From: Candidatus Poribacteria bacterium
Lineage (GTDB): Bacteria; Poribacteria; WGA-4E; WGA-3G
DNA length: 64,000 bases
Assembly (NCBI GenBank): GCA_003635195.1
Contig: PYIY01000072.1
Span: 1-64,000, forward strand
Direction of reading: 5' to 3'
Of this stretch, positions 17,294-24,920 are shown one piece after another; within the stretch, counting starts at the first letter, position 1; each line of letters opens with the position of its first letter. The position numbers were made by a program, and so were the translations under genes. Below the pieces are notes generated by a model. It had not been told where the DNA came from and searched no databases. It was given only the letters and a program-made list of their open reading frames with translations.

Positions 17294-18398
17294 ATGCTAA
17301 TAGATCTAAAAAACCGGGCTGACGAGATGCAAACGCGCCTCTTAGAACTCGGAGGTTATCTTTGACCTCGGTGCAAAACGAAAAGAATTAACAGAACTTG
17401 AGGAAATAACGATCGCTCCAGACTTTTGGAGCAACACACAACGCGTTCAAAAAATCAATCAACGGATCGCTGTCCTCCGAGATGAGATTAGCAAATACGA
17501 GGAACTGAACCTCAAAATCCAAGACATCCAGACGCTCGTTGAACTCGCAATTGAAGAGAACGATGAAAGTTTACAGGCGGAAGTTGGAGATGGATTGGAA
17601 GGTGTCGCCAGTCATCTTGAACAGATGGAACTCCGGTTAATGTTGAATGGTGAGTTTGATGAGAATAATGCCATTCTCAATATCCATTCTGGCGCAGGCG
17701 GGGTCGACGCACAAGATTGGGCGGGGATGTTGATGCGCATGTACCTCCGTTGGTGCGATAGGCGTGGCTATCAAACGCAAATCGTGGATATCACTGTCGG
17801 AGATGAAGCCGGTATCAAAGGCACAACCATTCTTGTTACAGGCGATATGGCTTACGGTTACCTTCAGGCTGAAACGGGTGTGCATAGGCTCGTCCGTCTG
17901 TCTCCTTACGATTTTAATAAGCGACGACATACCTCTTTTGCCGCTGTTGACGTTACGCCTGAAATCGACGATGCAGTGGACGTAGACATTCAAGCAGAAG
18001 ACCTACGCATAGATAGTTATCGAGCCAGCGGTGCAGGCGGCCAACATGTCAACGTCACAGATTCAGCGATTCGGATTACACATAAACCGACCGGGATTAT
18101 TGTTCAGTGTCAGAACGAGCGTTCTCAGCACAAGAACCGAGAAATCGCGATGAAACTCCTCCGATCACGTCTTCATGAAAAATATCGTGCTGAACGGGAA
18201 GCAGAACTCGCGAAACAGCGGAGTGAGCGTTTAGACATCGAATTCGGTAGTCAAATCCGGTCGTATGTGATGCATCCTTATCAACGCGTCAAGGATTTAC
18301 GCACGGATGTTGAAACTGGAAACGTCAACGCCGTGTTAGATGGCACGTTAGACGAGTTCATTGAGAGTTATCTTAAAATGAAGGCACAAGAGAAGTGA
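17294..18398 (+). CDS. prfB: Peptide chain release factor 2, with programmed +1 frameshift
   Basis: The gene is join(17294..17362,17364..18398), giving about 367 aa, the normal RF2 length. The first 23 codons (MLIDLKNRADEMQ...) end at an in-frame TGA (17363-17365). The rest continues in the +1 frame from GAC at 17364. GGQ is present in SGAGGQHVNVTD, which triggers peptide release. The stop-recognition tripeptide reads Ser-Pro-Tyr (RLSPYDFN) where RF2 usually has Ser-Pro-Phe. GAGG lies 6 bases before the ATG at 17294. A caller without frameshift handling would begin the gene only at 17595 and lose the N-terminal domain. Confidence 0.93.
17351..17366 (+). promoter_or_regulatory. RF2 autoregulatory +1 frameshift site
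   Basis: GGAGG (17351-17355), TTAT, then CTT TGA C (17360-17366). The internal Shine-Dalgarno-like GGAGG, the slippery CTT codon and the poor-context TGA match the classic prfB element. When RF2 is scarce, ribosomes pause at TGA and slip +1. Confidence 0.92.
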
Positions 18399-18441
18399 TA
18401 CCAATCAGGAAGCCGATAACTAACCATCCATGTATTTTAGT

Positions 18442-18470
18442 TTGCTTTACTTGTGCAACTGAAGTATAAT
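18442..18470 (+). promoter_or_regulatory. Probable promoter of lysS
   Basis: TTGCTT (18442-18447), 17 bp, TATAAT (18465-18470). It lies 200 bp before the lysS start, leaving a long leader in which I see no recognisable riboswitch or T-box. Confidence 0.55.
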
Positions 18471-18669
18471 TATTACTATATTTTGGACAATTTCCTGTAG
18501 AATAGGCTGCTGGTTTCCTGTTTCATCTTGCGTCTTTTCTGCAAGTTCGCCACCGCTCAAAACTTGTAGAAAAATAGAAACAGTCTTGAAAATAGATACT
18601 ATACGGAACAAAAAACTGCCCAAACTATTGTAATTAAAAAAATAGCGCGAAAAAAAGGAGGCGTAATTC

Positions 18670-20142
18670 GTGGAAGAAACAAAGGATTTAATTCAGCAAC
18701 GTCGTGACAAATTGGACGAAATCCGCCAATTTGGTGTAGAACCGTATCCACACAAATACGAACCTACACATACGACATCCGCAGTGCACCAAGATTTTGC
18801 CGATATTCAAGAGACACCTGACGAAACGTATACCGTTCGCGTCGCAGGCAGAATCATGACCAAACGCGACCACGGCAAAAGCAGCTTCGCACACCTCCAA
18901 GATGGCGAAGGCAAAATCCAGATTTACGTCCGGCGCGATAAAGTCGGTGCTGAACCCTATAAAATCTATCGGCGTTTTGATAGCGGTGATATTGTCGGTG
19001 CTGAAGGAACGGTCTTCCGAACACGAACTGGTGAATTGACTGTTCTTGTTGATTCCATAGAACTGCTCTCTAAATCTATCCGACCGCTCCCCGAAAAATG
19101 GCACGGTTTGCAAGATAAACAGACGCGCTATAGGCAACGATATGCCGACCTCATCATGAATCCTGAGGTAAAGGATGTCTTTCTGAAAAGGACACAAATT
19201 GTTCAAGCCATTCGCGATATGCTCAACGCTCAAAGTTTTATTGAAGTTGAAACGCCGGTTCTTCAACCAATTTATGGCGGCGCAAACGCTCGACCGTTCA
19301 CAACATATCACAATACTTTGGAACAATCGCTTTATCTACGCATCGCAAATGAACTCTACCTCAAACGCTTGATCGTCGGCGGATTTGAACGGGTTTATGA
19401 ATTCTCGCGCGACTTCCGAAACGAAGGGATGGATAGAGACCATAACCCTGAATTTACCATGCTTGAACTCTATCAGGCTTATGCTGACTACATCCAGATA
19501 ATGGAACTTACTGAAACCTTAATCGCTGATACAGCGAAAACCATTCATGGGACAACGAAAATTCCTTATCAGGAGCATGAGCTTGATCTCACACCGCCTT
19601 GGCGGCGGATGAATATGGTCGATGCCGTGCGAGAACACAGCGGTATAGATCCTGTGCCATTGTCAGGGGATGAGTTGTACAAGGCAGCCGTTGACGTAGG
19701 AGTCGACTTAGCAGGCGATGAGACGAAGGGTAAAATTATCGCTGAACTCTTTGACAGGTTTGTCGAATCAAAACTAATTCAGCCGACATTTATAACAGAT
19801 CATCCGATTGAAGTCTCACCGTTTGCGAAAAAGAAACCTGACAATCCAGAGTTCGTCGAACGGTTTGAATTCTTTATCTGTGGAATGGAGGTCGGCAACG
19901 CTTTTAGTGAACTTAACGATCCCATTGACCAACGCCAACGCTTTCTTGAGCAGGCAAGCAGTTTAGAGGCTGGTGATGACGAAGCGTTCATGGTGGACGA
20001 AGATTATCTACGGGCGTTGGAATACGGTATGCCACCGACGGGCGGGCTCGGCATCGGTATTGACCGCTTGACAATGCTGCTAACGAACCAATACTCTATC
20101 CGGGACGTAATCCTGTTTCCACAAATGCGCCCGGAAACTTAA
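18670..20142 (+). CDS. lysS: Lysyl-tRNA synthetase, class II
   Basis: The 490-aa protein has an N-terminal OB-fold anticodon-binding domain (about 55-150, VRVAGRIMTKRDHGKSSF) followed by the class II catalytic core. Motif 2 is FRNEGMDRDHNPEFT and motif 3 is GLGIGIDRLTMLL. It charges tRNA-Lys. The start is a GTG at 18670 with AAAGGAGG 8 bases upstream, a strong site that decides the start. It is followed after 1 bp by an acetyltransferase gene, suggesting cotranscription. Confidence 0.96.
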   Translation: MEETKDLIQQRRDKLDEIRQFGVEPYPHKYEPTHTTSAVHQDFADIQETPDETYTVRVAGRIMTKRDHGKSSFAHLQDGEGKIQIYVRRDKVGAEPYKIYRRFDSGDIVGAEGTVFRTRTGELTVLVDSIELLSKSIRPLPEKWHGLQDKQTRYRQRYADLIMNPEVKDVFLKRTQIVQAIRDMLNAQSFIEVETPVLQPIYGGANARPFTTYHNTLEQSLYLRIANELYLKRLIVGGFERVYEFSRDFRNEGMDRDHNPEFTMLELYQAYADYIQIMELTETLIADTAKTIHGTTKIPYQEHELDLTPPWRRMNMVDAVREHSGIDPVPLSGDELYKAAVDVGVDLAGDETKGKIIAELFDRFVESKLIQPTFITDHPIEVSPFAKKKPDNPEFVERFEFFICGMEVGNAFSELNDPIDQRQRFLEQASSLEAGDDEAFMVDEDYLRALEYGMPPTGGLGIGIDRLTMLLTNQYSIRDVILFPQMRPET

Positions 20143-20143
20143 G

Positions 20144-20674
20144 ATGATAACCGCACCGATACTTCATACAGAAAGGTTGATACTCCGTTCATTTACGCTT
20201 GAAGATGCCGCTGATGTAAAGCGTCTTGCCAGCGATCCTGACGTAGCACCGGCAACCTATTTCATTGAACGTTCCTATGAAGAAGGTGCAGCGGAAGAGT
20301 GGATTTGGTGGTGCCACGAATGGCTTGAAGACGGTGAACGCGCAAATTTGGCAATCACACTTAGAACCGATGGAACGTTGATCGGCACAGTTGAATTGAC
20401 ATTCCGGATTCACCTGCCTTATAATGATGCAGCGCTCGGCTATTGGATTGGAAAACCCTATTGGAACTGTGGGTATGCGACCGAGGCGGCAAAGGCTATG
20501 GTCGCTTATGGATTTCGTGAACACGACATCGATCTGATTTACGCCGATTATTCCAAACAAAATCCTGCCTCTGGACGCGTGATGCAAAAGATTGGGATGC
20601 ATTACGCTTATGATTTGTCCGAAGACGATATGATTCGTTACAGAATTCTAAAGAGTGAGTTTGCAGAAAAATGA
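20144..20674 (+). CDS. GNAT family N-acetyltransferase (RimJ/RimL type), copy 1
   Basis: The 176-aa protein has the GNAT layout: TERLILRSFTLEDAADV at the N-terminus, IGTVELTF, the acetyl-CoA region GYWIGKPYWNCGYATEAA and NPASGRVMQKIGMH. It starts one base after the lysS stop codon and overlaps the next gene by 4 bp (ATGA). It is clearly related to the next gene, so the pair is a tandem duplication. The substrate is unknown; RimJ/RimL-type enzymes acetylate protein N-termini or small amines. Confidence 0.88.
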   Translation: MITAPILHTERLILRSFTLEDAADVKRLASDPDVAPATYFIERSYEEGAAEEWIWWCHEWLEDGERANLAITLRTDGTLIGTVELTFRIHLPYNDAALGYWIGKPYWNCGYATEAAKAMVAYGFREHDIDLIYADYSKQNPASGRVMQKIGMHYAYDLSEDDMIRYRILKSEFAEK

Positions 20675-21237
20675 GAACGGCACCGCCTCTTCTTACAGAA
20701 AGATTACTACTTCGCTCACTCACACTTGAGGACGCGCAAGATGTGCAACACCTTGCAGGTGAACGTGATATCGCTTTAATGGTCTGCCGCATTCCGCACC
20801 CTTATGAAGATGGTATGGCGGAAGAATGGATTCGCACTTGTGCTGACGCGTACAAAAAAGACGAAGCCATAAATTTCGCAATTACGCTGAGAACAGACAG
20901 AAACTTAATCGGGACTATAGGACTTGAACTCGAGCAAGAAAACGAGAGAGCTGAGCTCGGTTATTGGATAGGAAAACCTTACTGGAACCATGGGTATGCG
21001 ACTGAGGCAGCACGCGCCGTTGTTGCTTACAGTTTTGAAGTGTTGAAGTTGAATCGAATTTATGCTTATCACTTCACGCGAAATCCTGCTTCTGGACGGG
21101 TGCTGGAAAAAGTCGGGATGCGCTATGAAGGGCACCGCCGACAACATACAAAGAAATGGGATAACTTTGAGGATTCAATCGGATACGGGATGCTAAAATC
21201 AGACTATGATTCATTATATTCTATAAAGTCCCCCTGA
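20671..21237 (+). CDS. GNAT family N-acetyltransferase (RimJ/RimL type), copy 2
   Basis: The 188-aa paralogue of the preceding protein has TERLLLRSLTLEDAQDV, IGTIGLEL, GYWIGKPYWNHGYATEAA and NPASGRVLEKVGMRYEG. It starts inside the stop of copy 1 (ATGA overlap), the usual sign of translational coupling. The last five residues (SIKSP) and the stop codon are encoded by the AAAGTCCCCCTGATAAG repeat that begins here, so the original C-terminus may have been altered by insertion of the repeat. Confidence 0.88.
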   Translation: MRTAPPLLTERLLLRSLTLEDAQDVQHLAGERDIALMVCRIPHPYEDGMAEEWIRTCADAYKKDEAINFAITLRTDRNLIGTIGLELEQENERAELGYWIGKPYWNHGYATEAARAVVAYSFEVLKLNRIYAYHFTRNPASGRVLEKVGMRYEGHRRQHTKKWDNFEDSIGYGMLKSDYDSLYSIKSP

Positions 21238-21324
21238 TAAGGGGGATTTAGGGGGTTTAAAGGGCGAAAATTATCGGTTGTTGCATTTAAATGTCCAATA
21301 TTTCCTCAATTTGCGTAAATCCTA
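21222..21324. repeat. Degenerate AGGACTTACGCA-family element, left end lost
   Basis: The body AAGTCCCCCTGATAAGGGGG and GGGCGAAAA is followed by ATGTCCAATATTTCC and the right terminal repeat TGCGTAAATCCTA (21312-21324). It matches the complete elements at 27415-27533 and 38659-38800. The left terminal repeat is absent where the element meets the acetyltransferase gene. Confidence 0.75.
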
Positions 21325-21424
21325 ACCAATTTAAAACCAGACGTATCCCGAACCAGGTCGGAATTAATCAGACCCCATCGTGGAACGTATTGGAACGATG
21401 CCCAGGGGTCCATAGTTAAAAAAT

Positions 21425-22882
21425 ATGAAATTTGAATGGTTTGTAGCCTCCCGCTATTTGCGTTCTCGGCGCAAACAGTCGTTTATTTCAATTATTAGCA
21501 TTATTTCAATCGGTGGTGTCGCACTCGGTGTCGCAACAGTCATCCTCGTCATCGCGGTCTTGGACGGCGTTGAGCATGGACTCAAGGACAGATTTCTCTC
21601 AAACGAGGCACATGTCGTTTTGAGTTTGATTGATTACGGTTTTTTCAGAGACTATCAAAAACGAATCAAACGGATTGAGGCACTTGATGATGTCGTTGCA
21701 GCGTCGCCTGCTATTTTGACACAAACGGGCGTTTTTCGAGAACGTACAGATGCCATTCAAGATGTAATTGTTATCAAAGGCATTGACCCTGCGCAGGAAG
21801 ACAAGGTTACTGGTTTCTCAACCTATGTGGATGGCTCAACAGACTTCCTAAACTCGGAGCTTATTGAAAAAGCTCGGCTTATCAGAGACGAAACGATTAC
21901 CGGGGGCATCATTCTTGGCGGACGTTTGGCGGCTCGGCTCGGTATTATCAAAGGCGATGTCCTGCGGTTACTCATTAAAATTGCGGAGGGGCCAGTACAT
22001 GGGGCATTGCTACCGGACTTAGCGAATTTTGTTGTCATCGGGTTTTATGAATCTGAAATGGAGTATTACGATAACAAGCTTGGGCTTATTCACATAGATT
22101 CTGCCCAAAAATTGTATGGCGTAAAGGAGCGAGCGAATTCCATTTTCGTCCGATTGACCGATGCTGAATTGGCACCGCGAATTGCTACACGCATTGAAGA
22201 TGTTGCTGGATTCACTGTCTTAGAAGGGATGCCGCATGCAAGGACATGGATGGAGGCACAAGCACAGCTCTTTTGGGCACTGCGATTAGAAAAAATAGCA
22301 ACTATCGTCATTGAAGCACTTATTATTATCGTTGCGTCCTTTAATATCGCAAGCACACTTATCATGACTGTGATGGAAAAAACAAAAGACGTGGGAACGC
22401 TCAGGACACTCGGTTCCTCACGCGGCAACATCATGCGAATCTTTATGATTCAGGGCAGCATTATCGGAATGATCGGGACAATACTTGGGACCGCTTTAGG
22501 GCTCTCGTTCTGCTGGCTTCTCAGTTCTAACACTGCGAGACCTGCTTACTGGTATGCGTTTGTGCTGGCTGTGCCAATTCTTTTACAAATCTTCATAGCC
22601 ACGCAGCGTGTGTTGCCAAACAAGGGCGGATGGAAATTGGCAGCCTGGATTTTATTGCTTGTTGGCGTAGGTTTCGCGCTCTACTGTCTGGTCAGACCAA
22701 TTTCATTCGTAGATCTCGGACTTAGCCAAATTTACCAGATGCACCAAATGCCCATAAAAGTAAATTGGTTATTCGTTATTTTCATTAACGCGCTTTCACT
22801 CGTTATCTGCTGGTTCGCAACGCTCTATCCGGCGTGGCAAGCAGCAAATCTGAAGCCGGTTGAAGCTTTGCAACATGAGTAG
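21425..22882 (+). CDS. lolC: LolC/LolE-type ABC transporter permease
   Basis: The 485-aa protein begins MKFEWFVASRYLRSRRKQSF, the LolC/E signature, followed by the first membrane helix (residues 22-48). A periplasmic MacB/FtsX domain occupies about 50-285. The C-terminal half holds further helices and ends PAWQAANLKPVEALQHE. With the downstream ATPase it should release lipoproteins from the inner membrane. It is about 70 residues longer than typical LolC/E; the excess (about 375-440) looks like an extra helical hairpin with two more hydrophobic segments. No good ribosome binding site is visible. Its stop codon overlaps a short mobile element that separates it from lolD. Confidence 0.88.
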   Translation: MKFEWFVASRYLRSRRKQSFISIISIISIGGVALGVATVILVIAVLDGVEHGLKDRFLSNEAHVVLSLIDYGFFRDYQKRIKRIEALDDVVAASPAILTQTGVFRERTDAIQDVIVIKGIDPAQEDKVTGFSTYVDGSTDFLNSELIEKARLIRDETITGGIILGGRLAARLGIIKGDVLRLLIKIAEGPVHGALLPDLANFVVIGFYESEMEYYDNKLGLIHIDSAQKLYGVKERANSIFVRLTDAELAPRIATRIEDVAGFTVLEGMPHARTWMEAQAQLFWALRLEKIATIVIEALIIIVASFNIASTLIMTVMEKTKDVGTLRTLGSSRGNIMRIFMIQGSIIGMIGTILGTALGLSFCWLLSSNTARPAYWYAFVLAVPILLQIFIATQRVLPNKGGWKLAAWILLLVGVGFALYCLVRPISFVDLGLSQIYQMHQMPIKVNWLFVIFINALSLVICWFATLYPAWQAANLKPVEALQHE

Positions 22883-22965
22883 GACTTACGCACTTTACTG
22901 GTAGGGGCGGTTTCAAACCGCCCCTACCGAAGATAGATGACTCAGCATAATTTTGCGTAAATCCT
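22881..22965. mobile_element. Short element with AGGACTTACGCA terminal inverted repeats and an internal hairpin
   Basis: AGGACTTACGCA (22881-22892) and TGCGTAAATCCT (22954-22965) form 12-bp terminal inverted repeats with one mismatch. Between them, GGTAGGGGCGGTTT (22900-22913) and AAACCGCCCCTACC (22915-22928) form an almost perfect 14-bp palindrome. The element fills the gap between lolC and lolD and could affect readthrough. It has no coding capacity, so it is MITE-like. Confidence 0.8.
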
Positions 22966-22990
22966 GATGGATAGAAAAAAGAGGAAGCCT

Positions 22991-23674
22991 GTGCTGAATA
23001 CTACAGAAGCACTCATCCGTATTGTAGATTTACACAAATCCTATTATGATGGCGAAGCGGAACTTCCAGTACTTCAAGGTGTTGATCTTGAAGTGAATAT
23101 GTCAGAATTGCTTGCAGTTATCGGAGCGTCAGGTGTAGGAAAAAGCACACTCCTTCATATTATCGGCACCCTTGACCGACCAACTGCAGGACGCGTCTTA
23201 TATGATGAACAGGACATTTTTACTTGGCACGATACCGAACTCGCACGGTTTCGGAACAAGGAAATCGGGTTTGTGTTTCAATTTCATCATCTACTACCGG
23301 AATTTACAGCACTTGAAAATGTCGCAATGGGGGCTTTAATCACAACACCAAACGATAAAGCAGTTTATGAGGAAGCCGCCTCCCTGCTTGAATATGTTGG
23401 ACTCTCAGAACGGTTCTCCCACTATCCAAGCCAGTTGTCCGGGGGTGAACGGCAACGCGTCGCTATCGCACGGGCATTGATTAATAAACCTAAAGTCGTA
23501 CTCGCTGATGAACCAACAGGGAACCTTGACCGGCGAAGCAGTGAAGCTGTACTGGAACTTCTGTGGGATTTAAACTCGAAATCTGGACAAACCTTCGTTA
23601 TTGTAACCCACAATCAAGAACTTGCTCAGAAAGTGGATAGAGTCGTCCAACTTGTTGATGGAAAAATTTCTTAA
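22991..23674 (+). CDS. lolD: LolD-type ABC transporter ATP-binding protein
   Basis: The 227-aa ATPase shows Walker A GASGVGKSTL, signature LSGGERQRVAIARAL, Walker B VVLADEPTGNLD and a switch His (VTHNQ). FQFHHLLPEFTALENV is typical of the LolD/MacB class. It should pair with the upstream permease in lipoprotein release. The GTG at 22991 is preferred because GAGGAAG lies 5 bases upstream; an ATG at 22967 directly abuts the inserted repeat and has no site. Confidence 0.9.
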   Translation: MLNTTEALIRIVDLHKSYYDGEAELPVLQGVDLEVNMSELLAVIGASGVGKSTLLHIIGTLDRPTAGRVLYDEQDIFTWHDTELARFRNKEIGFVFQFHHLLPEFTALENVAMGALITTPNDKAVYEEAASLLEYVGLSERFSHYPSQLSGGERQRVAIARALINKPKVVLADEPTGNLDRRSSEAVLELLWDLNSKSGQTFVIVTHNQELAQKVDRVVQLVDGKIS

Positions 23675-23857
23675 CTATGGGCATCCCGGGCACCGCTCCA
23701 TTACATTTTTCGCCCTTCTCCAATAACGGGTGAGGCCCCGGTTTCCGGTGAATCCCAACTGTATTTATTACGGATTTGAACGTTTTTTCTTTTTTTATTA
23801 ACAGCACCAATCTATAATATTAGCCGAGGATGACCAGAAACCTGCCCGAAATGTAAT

Positions 23858-23966
23858 GGAGGGGTGTTTTTGTTGGGGGTGTTTTGCTTGGGTGTTTCTG
23901 CGTATTCTGTGTATTAATAGGGTGTTTCTGCGTATTTCTGCGTATTGCTTGGGTATTTTTTAAGAT
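23858..23966. repeat. G/T-rich imperfect tandem repeat upstream of ilvE
   Basis: The units GGGTGTTT(T/C)TG, GCTTGGGTGTTTCTGCGTAT and TTTCTGCGTATT recur four to five times in about 110 bp. They fill most of the 312-bp gap between lolD and ilvE. A shorter related stretch is inserted in the element at 38659-38800. No gene or clear promoter was found in 23675-23986 apart from an isolated TATAAT at 23813. Confidence 0.65.
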
Positions 23967-23986
23967 CAGGAGGCCATAATTAAAAA

Positions 23987-24865
23987 ATGTTGATTTATAT
24001 CGACGGAGAATTTTTACCAAAAGCAGAGGCAAAAGTCTCAGTATTTGACCACGGTTTGCTTTATGGAGATGGTGTCTTTGAAGGCATCCGCTCCTATAAT
24101 GGTAGGGTCTTTAAACTCGACGAACATCTTGAACGACTTTACAATTCTGCAAAATCGATTATGTTACAGATCCCTATTTCCATTGAAACGATGAAGGAAA
24201 CGGTTCTGGAGACGCTCCGTCGAAATCATCTCACGGAAGCCTATATTCGATTGGTTGTAACGCGTGGTGTCGGGGATCTCGGACTCGATCCAGATAAATG
24301 TCCGAAGCCGAGTATAATAATTATTGCAGATAAAATCGTCTTATATCCACAAAAATTCTATGAAGATGGATTGGAGATCGTAACCGCCTCTGTCCGACGA
24401 AATTATGCCGAAGCCATTAATCCGCGAATTAAATCGTTGAACTATCTAAATAACATTTTAGCAAAAATTGAAGGAAAACAAGCAGGGGCACAAGAGGTCT
24501 TGATGCTTAATGCCGAAGGTTATGTTGTTGAATGTAGCGTGGACAATATCTTCTGGATAAAAAATGAAACAATAGTCACACCGCCAGTTCACATGGGGAT
24601 TTTAGAGGGTGTTACGCGAAACAGTGTCATCGGTCTTGCCCGCGAGGCCGGCATGAAGGTCGAAGAACGCGTCTTCACACGACACGACCTCTATATCGCT
24701 GATGAATGCTTTTTGACAGGCACAGCTGCCGAAGTTATTCCCGTCGTGAAAATTGACCAGCGCACTATTGGGAGTGGACAACCCGGAAAGATAACACAGC
24801 GACTGCTCTCTACATTCCGACAATATGCGAATAGCTCCGGCACTCCGATCTATATCACAGAATAG
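23987..24865 (+). CDS. ilvE: Branched-chain-amino-acid aminotransferase (fold IV PLP enzyme)
   Basis: The 292-aa protein has the fold-type IV signature: FDHGLLYGDGVFEGIR near residues 20-35, and the PLP-binding lysine near 149 in NPRIKSLNYLNNILAK. ECSVDNIFW and LTGTAAEVIPV complete the pocket. It transfers amino groups between Leu/Ile/Val and 2-oxoglutarate. A D-amino-acid transaminase is the main alternative in this fold, but the length and signatures favour BCAT. AGGAGG lies 13 bases before the ATG, a wide spacing. It ends 55 bp before bamA. Confidence 0.9.
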   Translation: MLIYIDGEFLPKAEAKVSVFDHGLLYGDGVFEGIRSYNGRVFKLDEHLERLYNSAKSIMLQIPISIETMKETVLETLRRNHLTEAYIRLVVTRGVGDLGLDPDKCPKPSIIIIADKIVLYPQKFYEDGLEIVTASVRRNYAEAINPRIKSLNYLNNILAKIEGKQAGAQEVLMLNAEGYVVECSVDNIFWIKNETIVTPPVHMGILEGVTRNSVIGLAREAGMKVEERVFTRHDLYIADECFLTGTAAEVIPVVKIDQRTIGSGQPGKITQRLLSTFRQYANSSGTPIYITE

Positions 24866-24920
24866 ATACCGCGCCTATAGAATATGGGAAAACCCGCAAT
24901 ATACAGGGGGACATTTCATT

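Noticed and set aside
18399-18669. T-box or riboswitch in the long lysS leader
   Set aside because: I could not find a T-box sequence, lysine-riboswitch core or terminator/antiterminator pair; only a promoter candidate is supported.
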